DNA from: an uncultured Blautia sp.
GTDB lineage: Bacteria > Bacillota > Clostridia > Lachnospirales > Lachnospiraceae
NCBI GenBank assembly: GCA_900556555.1
Contig: USPF01000012.1
Span: forward strand, 1-44,791
Direction of reading: 5' to 3'
Length of the DNA stretch: 44,791 bases
Part shown: one piece after another, positions 32,766 through 42,197 of the stretch
Layout: the number at the start of each line of letters is the position of its first letter
Numbering within the stretch: the first letter of the stretch is position 1
Translations under genes and position numbers: made by a program
The notes under the pieces: model-generated
Database searches by the model: none
Seen by the model: the letters and a program-made list of their open reading frames with translations, nothing else
What the model was told of the DNA's origin: nothing

Positions 32766-35156
32766 CTATAAGCCAAGCATAAATACATACCAGAACTGAT
32801 GGAAGGAACTGCTGTTTTTCAGCAGTTTTTTTCGATAGATGCTGTAATGGTGTCTCAGTTCCCTTATCTGAGTTTTGGATGGTTTTTCCTGTCCGAAAGC
32901 AAAGGATTCGGCCTGCTGGTACACGGTCAGGAATAGATTTTTTTCTGTTTCCGGCAGATTTTCCGTAAACAATTGGTAAAGTGCATGGTCAGAAAGTTCT
33001 GTGCAGGAGAGACCGTAAAGTTTTTCCCAAAGAGCAAGCAGGCTTCGGAAAATCGTCTCATAGCAATCATAAGAAGAGATTGCAAAATAGCCAAGGCGTT
33101 TTCTGAAACACAGGATTCTCCACAAGAGGAGTGCAGCACAGATGGCTGCAAGTCCTGCCACAATCGAAAAAATTACACGGAAAACAGAGAAAAGAGAGAA
33201 TCCAGACGGGGCAGATACGTCTTCCTGTTTTGGGTCAGAACCCTCTTGTGGAGTGTTTTTACCGGTAGAAGAAAGGGGCTCTTCAGGGTCTGTTTCTGGT
33301 TCTTTTTCCAAAGGTTCAGAAGTACCAGGAGTAGTTTCATCCTGTGGAGATTCTGGTGGGGTTGGAGCAGTTTCGTCTGAAATCCTAGAGGCAGCAGGTG
33401 TCATTTCCACAGGAATCCATCCGCCTTTTCCCACGTATATTTCAGTCCATGCATGTGCCTGAGAATCCATAATTTCACAGGAATACGAACCGTCTGGGCC
33501 AGAAGAAAGTTTCTGTGGGGCAACGGCATAACCGCTGACATAGCGGGCGGGAATCCCATACATGCGGAATAAAAGAGTTCCTGCCGTGGCAAAATGTACG
33601 CAGAATCCCTTGTGCTGACGGTACAGAAAGTCTTCTATTAATGTATTTCCAGAAGCAATTGGCTCCAGATTGAGGCTATAGGATGCATGTTTCCAGAGGA
33701 ATTGCTGGATTTCTGCTGCTGCCTGTTTTATTTCTTTTATAGAAGGATTCGTGCTCATGGACTGGAAAACAGGGAGCCTTTGTATCTTTTCATAGAGAAA
33801 GTCGGTTTCCGATTGCTCAAAAGAGGTAAACTGATTCTGGATATAGGTGCGGTACAGTTCTTCCATAGTAGCTTCTTTGGAGGAACATACTGGATTTTGT
33901 AATAAATCAGCATCTGCAAGAGACAAAGGAAGACCAGAGAAAGTAGCTTTTTTTGAGAATAATTTTTTTACCCGGTTATCTTCCCCTGTTCGAAGAGAAA
34001 CTGGAATTTCAGTTCCCCAAGGAAGATAGCTGTAGGAGGCAGGAAATAAAGGGGTGAGAGACATTACTCCAATGTCATTTTGACGTGCATTACTTACAAT
34101 ATGGTAAGGCATCTGGTAAATAAGTCCGGCATTTTTGCTGGTGTTTTTTTTATGCTGTAAAAATGATTCCCAATCTTGATTTTGGGCAGAAGTCCATTGT
34201 GCATTGGAGTAGGAAGCGCCAATAAATCCTCTCAAAAAGATGGTTTCTTTTGGGCGAAAATCAGAGGTGAAGCGGAACATAGACTGATGCTGATAAGCAG
34301 GAGCAGTATTGTTCAGGCGTTGTGTATTTTCTCCTGTTTCATAAGAAAAACCAGTACCAATGACAGTCATAGAATCCGAGGACGGAGAGTCTGAGATTTT
34401 CATTATTTCGTTTACTCTTTGGCACAGTGGTGTCCTCCACTGAAAGAAAACAGGGGAGAGTTCAGGGACAAGAACAGATGCACAGAAAACATAAAGGAAG
34501 ACAGCTATAACAGCAGGAATGAAGGAAGTCAGTCCCATAGATGTTTCTCTGTCAGTTAAGGTCCAGAAAAGATAGGCTGATGCAAGAAAACCAAGAGAAG
34601 AAACCGTAGGTGACTGGTTCAGCAAAAAAACAAAACCTGCAGGAAGAATCAGAAGAAGAAAAACAAGGCTTCTTCGATGGAAGCGTGCCGCACTGTAAAA
34701 CAGCAGCAAAAATATACATAGCACAGTAGGAAGAAAAATCCGATATGGTTCCTCATTGTAAGAAAAAGAGGAGAGAAGGGTAAGGCCATAGTTTTCTTCC
34801 AGGGAATGCTGCACATTGCCAAGAAAAGACAGACTTTCTTCCACGAGAGAATCACGGAAATGAAATGCAGCAAGAATACAAAATACACAAAAAAACCAGA
34901 AGATTATTCTGTGAATTCTCCTGTGTTTCCGTGTGGCCAAAATAGTAAATATGAAAGAAAAAAACAGTACACATGGAGCATAAGGGCGAAATGTCCAGGG
35001 CAGGGAAAGTGCCTGAAGCACAGAGAGAAGAACACCCATGGATGCAGAAAAAAACACCAGAAAATTACATACAAAAGATACCGCAGTGTTAGGTGCTGCG
35101 GAAGAATTTTTGTCTGTTTTTTTCATTGAAATCACAGCTTGTTTCCTGGTATTCAT
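32766..35156 (-). CDS. Membrane transglutaminase-like protein
   Basis: A 796-residue protein. Residues about 25-235 contain six to seven membrane segments; about 240-620 is an extracytoplasmic region holding a transglutaminase-like domain; one more helix (about 660-685) and a cytosolic C-terminal helical domain follow. Catalytic positions are Cys519 in GFCVHFATAGTLLFRMYGIP, His568 in QAHAWTEIY and an acidic residue that is Glu584 (PVEMTP) instead of the usual Asp. A proline-rich acidic linker (PTPPESPQDETTPGT) precedes the last helix. It is the third gene of the MoxR-DUF58-transglutaminase trio, an arrangement of unknown function in many bacteria. AAAGGAGAA precedes the first ATG. Confidence 0.92.
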   Translation of the reverse strand: MNTRKQAVISMKKTDKNSSAAPNTAVSFVCNFLVFFSASMGVLLSVLQALSLPWTFRPYAPCVLFFSFIFTILATRKHRRIHRIIFWFFCVFCILAAFHFRDSLVEESLSFLGNVQHSLEENYGLTLLSSFSYNEEPYRIFLPTVLCIFLLLFYSAARFHRRSLVFLLLILPAGFVFLLNQSPTVSSLGFLASAYLFWTLTDRETSMGLTSFIPAVIAVFLYVFCASVLVPELSPVFFQWRTPLCQRVNEIMKISDSPSSDSMTVIGTGFSYETGENTQRLNNTAPAYQHQSMFRFTSDFRPKETIFLRGFIGASYSNAQWTSAQNQDWESFLQHKKNTSKNAGLIYQMPYHIVSNARQNDIGVMSLTPLFPASYSYLPWGTEIPVSLRTGEDNRVKKLFSKKATFSGLPLSLADADLLQNPVCSSKEATMEELYRTYIQNQFTSFEQSETDFLYEKIQRLPVFQSMSTNPSIKEIKQAAAEIQQFLWKHASYSLNLEPIASGNTLIEDFLYRQHKGFCVHFATAGTLLFRMYGIPARYVSGYAVAPQKLSSGPDGSYSCEIMDSQAHAWTEIYVGKGGWIPVEMTPAASRISDETAPTPPESPQDETTPGTSEPLEKEPETDPEEPLSSTGKNTPQEGSDPKQEDVSAPSGFSLFSVFRVIFSIVAGLAAICAALLLWRILCFRKRLGYFAISSYDCYETIFRSLLALWEKLYGLSCTELSDHALYQLFTENLPETEKNLFLTVYQQAESFAFGQEKPSKTQIRELRHHYSIYRKKLLKNSSSFHQFWYVFMLGL

Positions 35157-35172
35157 GTCAGGTATTCTCCTT

Positions 35173-36249
35173 TCAGACAGTAATTGTCATGTCTCTGGTA
35201 CAGGTGCAGGGTGCTTCTGATTCCTGTTGAAGGGTCATGTTTGTATTAAGAATCAGCCTGGTGTGAAAGGTATCGCCAGGGTACTTTTTTGTATATAAAT
35301 CATAAAGCTCTTTGGATGAATCGTAAAGTTCTTCGTGAAGAAGAGTGTAGATACAGGCAGTCAAGTCTTCTTCTGTGCGTATGGGATATCGCATCAGACA
35401 GCCCTCTTTCTGGTCGAACCAGATAACAAAATGTCTGCATTTTGACTCCAGAAGAGCAAAAGACAGAGAAACTGCAAATTCCCAAAATTGGCTGAGAGAA
35501 GAAGTGCCAGCCTGTCCATGGAGAATCTGGAGCTGCAGAAATACAAGTACAGGAAATCCATCAGGTTTTCCCATGTCACGTACCAGTAAAGAGTCTGTTC
35601 TCGCACTTAATTTCCAGTGAATCTGCCGCACCCGGTCACCGGGAAGAAACTCCCGGATTTCATTAATAGGATGAAGGGCCATTCCTGGAACCAGGTCTTC
35701 AAATTCTTCGCTCTCTGCAGCAAAATACCTGGTGGCTTCTGTCACCTGGATATCAAGAGGAAAAGGTTCCGGATAAAAAAGTGCTTTGCATTGGAGGACT
35801 TTCCTATAGGGAAAACACACCAGATGGAAAGGACTGTAAAATTTTGCCAGGCGGGTTTCTAAGTAAAATCTGCCGCACAAATGACTGCTGACCTCCAGTT
35901 CCACCAAAGAAGCTTCCCGGTGCGGAATAGAAAAATTCACAGGAATGAAACTTACAATGTGCTGCTGGATGTCCTTTAAATACAATTTCATAGAAGTCTG
36001 TTGTACAGAAAGCTTTCCTGTGTTTTTTATGCGGATTGCCAGGTGTCCGGTTCCTTTTTGAGAAGATTCCACAACAACTTCCGGAAACTCAATCTGCACA
36101 TGGGAAACCGTGTAAAACAGATGCAGGATTCCAAACAGGATACCAAAAGCCAGAAGAAGCATCAGGGCACAGGCAGCACTGCTTTTGTAAAGGATAGTAA
36201 GATAGACAAGCAGCAGAAACAAGCAGGTAGTAGTTAGATTACAGAGCAT
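35173..36249 (-). CDS. DUF58-domain protein
   Basis: A 358-residue membrane-associated protein. Two N-terminal hydrophobic segments (about 3-20 and 26-48) precede an immunoglobulin-like region, then the DUF58 signature (EIREFLPGDRVRQIHWKLSA, followed by RTDSLLVRDMGKPDGF) and a von Willebrand-A-like fold. DUF58 proteins are partners of MoxR ATPases and may be chaperoned by them. It starts four bases after the MoxR stop, and the transglutaminase gene follows by 16 bases, so all three are one transcript. Confidence 0.92.
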   Translation of the reverse strand: MLCNLTTTCLFLLLVYLTILYKSSAACALMLLLAFGILFGILHLFYTVSHVQIEFPEVVVESSQKGTGHLAIRIKNTGKLSVQQTSMKLYLKDIQQHIVSFIPVNFSIPHREASLVELEVSSHLCGRFYLETRLAKFYSPFHLVCFPYRKVLQCKALFYPEPFPLDIQVTEATRYFAAESEEFEDLVPGMALHPINEIREFLPGDRVRQIHWKLSARTDSLLVRDMGKPDGFPVLVFLQLQILHGQAGTSSLSQFWEFAVSLSFALLESKCRHFVIWFDQKEGCLMRYPIRTEEDLTACIYTLLHEELYDSSKELYDLYTKKYPGDTFHTRLILNTNMTLQQESEAPCTCTRDMTITV

Positions 36250-36252
36250 AAG

Positions 36253-37212
36253 TTATTCTCCTTTATCACGTCTGCGGACTGAGGGGACAGGGGTATTTTT
36301 TAAAATATCCTCCAGTATAGAACGGCTGTTTACATGGCTGATCCTGGCTTTGGAGTTCAGGCATATTCTATGGAGGCACACATCAGGGAAAATCGTTTGT
36401 ATGTCTTTTGGAATCACATAATTCCGTCCTGCAAGATATGCCCCTGCCTGAGCCATGTGTGTAAGTGCAAGAGTTCCTCTGGGACTGATTCCAAGCTCAA
36501 CCATGGGATGATTCCTGGTGGCTTGCACAAGGCTGCAGATATAATGATAAATCCTGTCATGGATGAAGACATGGCTGCATTCTTCCTGAAGGGCGAGAAG
36601 CTGGCTGGCTTCTAGCACTGGTTCCAGGGTTTCCAGAGGATTTCTGGCAATCCGGCCTTTTAAAATCGCAATTTCTTCCTCCATATCCGGGTATCCGAGA
36701 CTAAGACAGATGGTGAAACGGTCAAGCTGGGACTGCGGAAGGAGCTGAGTTCCTGCAGAACCTGCAGGATTCTGAGTGGCAATGACAATAAAAGGTTTCG
36801 GAAGAGCGTGAGTGACACCGTCTACACTGACCTGTCCCTCCTCCATTACTTCCAGAAGTGCGGACTGAGTTTTGGGAGAAGTACGGTTAATTTCATCTCC
36901 GAGAAATAAGTTGCACATCAGGGCACCCGGCTGATAATAAAATTTATTGGTTTCTTTTCTATACATGGTAAAGCCCGTCAAATCTGCCGGAAGTACGTCA
37001 GGAGTAAAGGTAAGACGTTTTTCTTTTAGGTGCAGTGCCTTAGAAAAAGCAAGAGCCATGGTGGTCTTACCCACACCTGGAATATCTTCCAGGAGAATGT
37101 GCCCGGAGCTTAAAATTGCCATCATGATTTTTTCGATACAGTCTTTTTTTCCGATGACTGCTTTTTGCACTTCATTGATTACCTGGTGAGCCAGTTGGCT
37201 GTGTAGATTCAT
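36253..37212 (-). CDS. MoxR-family AAA+ ATPase
   Basis: A 319-residue AAA+ protein. Walker A is EDIPGVGKTTMALAFSKAL, Walker B FLGDEINRTSPKTQSALLEV, sensor 1 IVIATQNPAG, and the Arg-finger region QSQLDRF. The lid domain includes GISPRGTLALTHMAQAGAYL. MoxR ATPases are thought to assist metal-ion insertion or complex assembly for DUF58/VWA partners. It is the first gene of the trio; AGGAGGT precedes the ATG. Confidence 0.95.
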   Translation of the reverse strand: MNLHSQLAHQVINEVQKAVIGKKDCIEKIMMAILSSGHILLEDIPGVGKTTMALAFSKALHLKEKRLTFTPDVLPADLTGFTMYRKETNKFYYQPGALMCNLFLGDEINRTSPKTQSALLEVMEEGQVSVDGVTHALPKPFIVIATQNPAGSAGTQLLPQSQLDRFTICLSLGYPDMEEEIAILKGRIARNPLETLEPVLEASQLLALQEECSHVFIHDRIYHYICSLVQATRNHPMVELGISPRGTLALTHMAQAGAYLAGRNYVIPKDIQTIFPDVCLHRICLNSKARISHVNSRSILEDILKNTPVPSVRRRDKGE

Positions 37213-37361
37213 AGGACCTCCTAAAAATTCGAAAACAAAAACAAATAAGATAAATATTCTGAAATTATTATAATATAAAATGAAATGCTAGGCAATAAAA
37301 AATATTTAAAAAGTCAGAAGAAGAGGCAGGAAAACTTGTCTTTTAAATGGATAAATCCATG

Positions 37362-37390
37362 TTGACAAATTCTTACATGCAAGATATGAT
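37362..37390 (+). promoter_or_regulatory. Promoter of aroF
   Basis: Consensus TTGACA (37362-37367), 17 bases, then TATGAT (37385-37390), with the start codon 26 bases downstream and thus a very short leader. Confidence 0.8.
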
Positions 37391-37416
37391 TAGCCTGAAT
37401 TAAGGAGGACGAGACC

Positions 37417-38430
37417 ATGATTTTAGTGTTAAAACAAGGCGCAGACGAAAAAAAAGTAGAGGAACTGAAACAACAGCTTATGGCACAGGGCCTGAAATTA
37501 CACCTGTCAGAGGGAATCAATACCTCTCTTATCGGCCTGATTGGAGATACTACGGAAGTGAGTGAAGACTGGCTTAATGCGTTGGATGTAATTGAATCTG
37601 TAAAGAGAATTAAAGAACCATATAAAAAAGCAAGTAAAAAAATGCATCCCCTGCCTTCTGTTTTTGATATTCAGGGCAGAAAAATAGGCGGAGAATATTT
37701 TCAGGTAATTGCAGGACCTTGTTCCATCGAAACAAGAGAACAGATGACAGAGGTGGCACATCAGGTAAAAAATGCCGGAGCCGGATTTTTAAGAGGAGGA
37801 GCGTTTAAGCCAAGAACGTCTCCATATGCGTTCCAGGGGCTGGGAGATGAAGGCCTGAAAATGTTGTTAGAGGCCAAAAAGGCCACTGGCCTTCCTATTG
37901 TAACGGAAATCATGGGTGCAGAACATCTTCCGTTATTTGAGGATGTGGATGTCATCCAGGTTGGAACCAGAAATATGCAGAATTTTCAGCTTTTGAAAGA
38001 ATTGGGAAAGATAAGAAAACCTATATTATTAAAACGAGGTATGGCAAATACATTGGAAGAGCTGCTCATGAGTGCAGAATATATTATGGCGGGAGGAAAT
38101 GAGCAGGTAATTCTCTGCGAGAGAGGAATCCGTACCTTTGAGACCTCTATGAGAAATACACTGGATATTTCTGCAATCCCTATGCTGAAATCGAAAACCC
38201 ATCTTCCGGTCATTGTGGATCCAAGCCATGCAGCGGGCATCCGGTTTATGGTAGAGCCTCTTACCATGGCAGCCATTGCAGCAGGGGCAGATGGTGTCAT
38301 GATTGAGGTGCATAATAATCCTGAAAAAGCACTGTGCGATGGAAAACAGTCCTTAACACCGCAAAGTTTTCAGGGGGTTATGGAAAAAGTAAAGAGAACA
38401 ACTGAATTTTTCGGAAAGAAATGGAGTTAA
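37417..38430 (+). CDS. aroF: 3-deoxy-7-phosphoheptulonate (DAHP) synthase
   Basis: A 337-residue type I-beta enzyme that condenses phosphoenolpyruvate and erythrose-4-phosphate, the first step to chorismate. An N-terminal ferredoxin-like regulatory domain (1-70, VLKQGADEKKVEELKQQLMA) precedes the barrel. Active-site motifs are AGPCSIETREQM, GAFKPRTSPYAFQG, TEIMG, QVGTRNMQNF, LLKRGM and VDPSHAAG with metal ligands. The regulatory domain in relatives senses Tyr or Phe. It has its own promoter and a strong AAGGAGG; topB follows by four bases. Confidence 0.96.
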   Translation: MILVLKQGADEKKVEELKQQLMAQGLKLHLSEGINTSLIGLIGDTTEVSEDWLNALDVIESVKRIKEPYKKASKKMHPLPSVFDIQGRKIGGEYFQVIAGPCSIETREQMTEVAHQVKNAGAGFLRGGAFKPRTSPYAFQGLGDEGLKMLLEAKKATGLPIVTEIMGAEHLPLFEDVDVIQVGTRNMQNFQLLKELGKIRKPILLKRGMANTLEELLMSAEYIMAGGNEQVILCERGIRTFETSMRNTLDISAIPMLKSKTHLPVIVDPSHAAGIRFMVEPLTMAAIAAGADGVMIEVHNNPEKALCDGKQSLTPQSFQGVMEKVKRTTEFFGKKWS

Positions 38431-38434
38431 TTGC

Positions 38435-40615
38435 ATGAAATCTGTTGTATTAGCAGAAAAGCCTTCTGTGGCAAGAGACATTGCCAGGGTATTAAAATGC
38501 AGCAAAAAGTTAAATGGTGCCTTAGAAGGAGAAAAATATATTGTTACCTGGGCTCTTGGGCATCTGGTCACCCTGGCAGACCCGGAAGAATATGACCAGA
38601 AATATAAAGAATGGAAGATGGAGGATCTTCCTATGCTTCCAGAGCATATGAATCTGGTCGTAATCCGTCAGACAGGAAAACAGTACCAGGCAGTGAAAAC
38701 CCAGCTTTACCGGAAAGATGTAGGAGAGATTATTATCGCTACAGACGCAGGCAGGGAAGGGGAACTGGTTGCAAGATGGATTCTGGCAAAAGCAAAGTGT
38801 GCAAAACCGATTAAAAGATTGTGGATATCTTCCGTCACAGATAAGGCGATTAGGGAAGGGTTTGCCCATCTTAAAGATGGAAGGGCATACAATCATCTTT
38901 ATGATGCAGCAGTCTCCAGGGCAGAGGCAGACTGGCTGGTTGGAATCAATGCCACCAGAGCCCTGACCTGCAAGTACAATGCCCAGTTATCCTGTGGAAG
39001 AGTTCAGACTCCGACCTTGGCAATGATTGCGACCAGAGAAGAAGAAATACGGAATTTCAAGCCAAAGGAGTATTACGGGCTGACGATTCTGGCTGGCAGA
39101 AACCGCTGGACCTGGCAGGATGGCAAAAGTGGCAGTTCCCGTTCTTTTAACAGGGAAAGGATGGAAGTAGTCAAAGCAGCAGCCGGAACTGGTGTACTTA
39201 CGGTCACTTCGGTGGAAAAAAGCCGTAAAACAACCATGTCTCCAGGGCTTTATGATTTAACAGAACTCCAGAGAGATGCGAATCAGAAGTTTGGATTTTC
39301 TGCAAAAGAGACATTAAACATTATGCAGCGTCTTTACGAAAATCATAAGGTGCTGACATATCCGAGAACAGATTCCAGATTTATTGGAACAGATGTGGTT
39401 CCCACAATCAAGGAGCGGCTGAAAGCCTGTGCAGTAGGACCTTACCGGAAGATTGCCGGAGCATTGTCCATGAAGCCAGTGAAGGTGAATAAGTCTTTTG
39501 TAGACGATAAGAAAGTCAGTGACCATCACGCAATTATTCCAACAGAACAGTTTGTCCAGTTGGAACATATGACCAATGAGGAACGGAAGATTTATGACCT
39601 GGTGGTACGGAGATTTTTCAGCGTGCTGTACCCGCCCTTTGAATATGAGCAGACTTTAATGCGTGGAGAAGCCGGAGGGGAAACCTTTACAGCAAAGGGA
39701 AGAATCGTAAAGAATCAGGGATGGAAAGAAGTATATCAGCAGGAAGACCAGGAACAGGAAGAAGAGTTTCAGAATCTTTCTGATGCAGAGCAGGGCAGTC
39801 ATTTCCACATTGAGAGGGTGGATATTACCCAGGGCAAGACCAAACCACCGGCACCATTTAATGAGGCTACTTTGTTATCCGCAATGGAAAATCCTGTGAA
39901 ATATATGGAGAGCCAAGATGCCAAGGCTGTGAAAACACTGGGAGAGACCGGGGGTCTTGGAACGGTGGCAACAAGAGCTGATATTATCGAAAAACTGTTT
40001 AGTACCTTTTTGATGGAAAAACGTGGGAAGGACATTTATATTACATCCAAGGCAAAACAGTTACTGGAATTAGTTCCGGAGGATTTAAAGAAGCCGGAAT
40101 TAACAGCAGACTGGGAAATGAAACTTTCCAGGATTGCAGAAGGTAAGCTGAAAAAAGAGGTGTTTTTGGATGATATCCGGAACTATACAGAGGAAATTAT
40201 TGAGGAAATCAAGACCAGCGGCGGAACCTTCCGTCATGAAAATCTTACCAATACCAAATGTCCGGTTTGTGGAAAAAGGATGCTGGCTGTAAACGGAAAA
40301 AACAGCAAAATGCTGGTATGCCAGGACAGGGCATGTGGGCATAGAGAAACCATTTCCCGTATTACCAATGCCAGATGCCCTAATTGCCATAGAAAAATGG
40401 AACTGTATGTGAAAGGAAAAGAAGATACCTTTATCTGCCAGACCTGTGGTTATAAAGAAAAACTGTCCAGTTTCCAGCAAAGAAGAGCAAAAGAAGGAGC
40501 CGGAGTAAGCAAAAAAGATGTGCAGAGATATCTGAATAAACAGAAAAAAGAGGCAAATGAGCCGCTGAACAATGCGTTTGCAGATGCTTTAGCAAAATTG
40601 AATTTAAAAGAATAA
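38435..40615 (+). CDS. topB: DNA topoisomerase III
   Basis: A 726-residue type IA topoisomerase that cuts and rejoins one strand to decatenate and relax DNA. The N-terminal TOPRIM domain has VVLAEKPSVARDIA and IIATDAGREGELVARWI; LGHLVTLADPE is typical of TopB. The active-site tyrosine is Tyr309 in TYPRTDSRFIG. Near the C-terminus lie two zinc-ribbon-like repeats (CPVCGKRML and CQDRACG; CPNCHRKM and CQTCG). TopB homologues are also found on mobile elements, but this copy is flanked by housekeeping genes, so it is probably the chromosomal one. It starts four bases after aroF. Confidence 0.96.
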   Translation: MKSVVLAEKPSVARDIARVLKCSKKLNGALEGEKYIVTWALGHLVTLADPEEYDQKYKEWKMEDLPMLPEHMNLVVIRQTGKQYQAVKTQLYRKDVGEIIIATDAGREGELVARWILAKAKCAKPIKRLWISSVTDKAIREGFAHLKDGRAYNHLYDAAVSRAEADWLVGINATRALTCKYNAQLSCGRVQTPTLAMIATREEEIRNFKPKEYYGLTILAGRNRWTWQDGKSGSSRSFNRERMEVVKAAAGTGVLTVTSVEKSRKTTMSPGLYDLTELQRDANQKFGFSAKETLNIMQRLYENHKVLTYPRTDSRFIGTDVVPTIKERLKACAVGPYRKIAGALSMKPVKVNKSFVDDKKVSDHHAIIPTEQFVQLEHMTNEERKIYDLVVRRFFSVLYPPFEYEQTLMRGEAGGETFTAKGRIVKNQGWKEVYQQEDQEQEEEFQNLSDAEQGSHFHIERVDITQGKTKPPAPFNEATLLSAMENPVKYMESQDAKAVKTLGETGGLGTVATRADIIEKLFSTFLMEKRGKDIYITSKAKQLLELVPEDLKKPELTADWEMKLSRIAEGKLKKEVFLDDIRNYTEEIIEEIKTSGGTFRHENLTNTKCPVCGKRMLAVNGKNSKMLVCQDRACGHRETISRITNARCPNCHRKMELYVKGKEDTFICQTCGYKEKLSSFQQRRAKEGAGVSKKDVQRYLNKQKKEANEPLNNAFADALAKLNLKE

Positions 40616-40630
40616 GAGAATACAAGGAAG

Positions 40631-40688
40631 AAGTTCTGTAGGACAGGCGTAGAAGATATCTGTTTTGCAGAACTTTTTTAATACTTTC
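40631..40688 (+). terminator. Terminator of aroF-topB
   Basis: AAGTTCTG (40631-40638) pairs with CAGAACTT (40678-40685), followed by TTTTTT. The loop is long (39 bases), so the strength is uncertain. Confidence 0.65.
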
Positions 40689-40704
40689 TTTAGAAAAAAG
40701 TAAC

Positions 40705-40734
40705 TTGCCAGAAAATAGTTTTGTGTGTTACTAT
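40705..40734 (+). promoter_or_regulatory. Promoter of gltA
   Basis: TTGCCA (40705-40710), 18 bases, then TACTAT (40729-40734). Confidence 0.55.
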
Positions 40735-40770
40735 AGTGTAGTGCTAAAGTAAGAAAAGGGGGAATCCGAT

Positions 40771-42135
40771 ATGTCCGATTTCAATAAAAAAGTCACTCCG
40801 GAAATTGAAGCCCTTACAGAAATCTGTAAGGAAAATAGTAGAATTGATACAGCCCTGTATGGAAAATACGATGTAAAAAGAGGGCTGAGGGACCTCAACG
40901 GAAAAGGAGTACTGGCAGGCCTTACCCAGATTTCCAATATTGTATCTAAGAAAGTCGTAGATGGCCAGGAGATTCCCTGTGAAGGCGAGTTGTACTATCG
41001 GGGGATTAACATAGAAGATTTGACAGGAGGATTTCTGGCAGATCAGAGATTTGGTTTTGAAGAAGCCACGTATCTGCTGTTGTTTGGGAAACTTCCTACC
41101 ACAAAAGAACTGGAAGATTTTTCTGCGATACTGGCATCTCAGCGGCAGCTTCCTACAAATTTTGTCAGAGATGTTATCATGAAGGCTCCTAGCCGTGATA
41201 TGATGAACACTCTTTCCCGAAGTGTATTAACACTCTATTCTTATGATGATAATCCGGAAGATATTTCCCTTCCAAATGTTCTGCGTCAATGCATCAATCT
41301 GATAAGTGTTTTCCCTTTGTTATCTGTATATGGATATCAGGCTCATAAACATTATAATCTGGAGGATAGCTTATATATTCACAATCCAGAGAGAAATCTT
41401 TCCACGGCAGAGAATATCCTTCTTCTTCTCAGGCCGGATAAAATATATACACCACTGGAAGCAAAGATTCTTGACCTGGCACTGGTGCTGCATATGGAGC
41501 ACGGCGGTGGAAATAACTCTACCTTTACCACGCATGTAGTATCTTCTTCTGGTACAGATACGTATTCTACAATAGCAGCAGCTCTTGGCTCTCTGAAAGG
41601 ACCAAAGCATGGTGGCGCGAATATTAAGGTAGTCAGTATGTTCCAGGATATGAAGGAACATTTACAGGACTGGGCAGATGAAGATGAGATTAAAGATTAT
41701 CTCATTAAGCTGCTTCACAAAGAAGCCTTTGACCGGAGGGGGCTGATCTATGGAATGGGACATGCGGTATATTCGATTTCCGATCCAAGAGCCCAGATAT
41801 TTAAGCGGTTTGTCAAGCAGCTTGCAGGGGAAAAGGGAAGAATGAAAGATTATGACCTGTATTCCAAAGTTGAGAGGCTGGCACCGGAAGTGATTGCACA
41901 GGAACGCCGTATTTACAAAGGAGTAAGTGCCAATGTGGACTTTTACAGCGGTTTTGTTTACAGCATGCTGGGACTCCCGCTGGAATTATACACTCCGATG
42001 TTTGCCATCGCCCGTATTGTGGGATGGTCTGCACACCGTATGGAAGAACTTATCAATACAGATAAGATTATCCGTCCGGCATATAAGAATATTCTGGAAG
42101 AACAGACTTACTGTCCTTTAAATGAAAGAGGATGA
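40771..42135 (+). CDS. gltA: Citrate synthase
   Basis: A 454-residue enzyme that joins acetyl-CoA and oxaloacetate. Conserved parts include PCEGELYYRGINIEDLTG, HMEHGGGNNSTFTTHVVSSS, a PKHGGANIKV motif with catalytic His, GMGHAVYSISDPRAQIFK with the second His, and NVDFYSGFVYSMLG with the catalytic Asp. An N-terminal helical extension (about 1-45) is common in Clostridial forms. No aconitase or isocitrate dehydrogenase gene is in the window, though they are often adjacent in relatives. AGGGGG precedes the ATG. Confidence 0.95.
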   Translation: MSDFNKKVTPEIEALTEICKENSRIDTALYGKYDVKRGLRDLNGKGVLAGLTQISNIVSKKVVDGQEIPCEGELYYRGINIEDLTGGFLADQRFGFEEATYLLLFGKLPTTKELEDFSAILASQRQLPTNFVRDVIMKAPSRDMMNTLSRSVLTLYSYDDNPEDISLPNVLRQCINLISVFPLLSVYGYQAHKHYNLEDSLYIHNPERNLSTAENILLLLRPDKIYTPLEAKILDLALVLHMEHGGGNNSTFTTHVVSSSGTDTYSTIAAALGSLKGPKHGGANIKVVSMFQDMKEHLQDWADEDEIKDYLIKLLHKEAFDRRGLIYGMGHAVYSISDPRAQIFKRFVKQLAGEKGRMKDYDLYSKVERLAPEVIAQERRIYKGVSANVDFYSGFVYSMLGLPLELYTPMFAIARIVGWSAHRMEELINTDKIIRPAYKNILEEQTYCPLNERG

Positions 42136-42151
42136 ATTGACAAAACCTGCC

Positions 42152-42187
42152 TGTACCTGTTACCATAAGGAAAACAGGTACAAGGAG
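42152..42187 (+). promoter_or_regulatory. Hairpin abutting the ribosome binding site of the YqeG-like gene
   Basis: TGTACCTGTT (42152-42161) pairs perfectly with AACAGGTACA (42173-42182), and the last base touches the AAGGAG site (42182-42187). It has no T-run, so it is not a terminator. It may affect translation in read-through transcripts from gltA. A TTGACA at 42137 with TACCAT at 42161 could be a promoter overlapping it. Confidence 0.5.
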
Positions 42188-42197
42188 AGAAAAAGCC

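Noticed and set aside
38435..40615. topB as part of an integrative element
   Set aside because: TopB-like proteins occur on conjugative elements, but no relaxase, integrase, T4SS gene or attachment repeat is nearby and both flanks are housekeeping genes.
42152..42182. Terminator of gltA
   Set aside because: The stem is strong but is followed by AAGGAGAG, not a T-run, and leads into the next gene's ribosome site.
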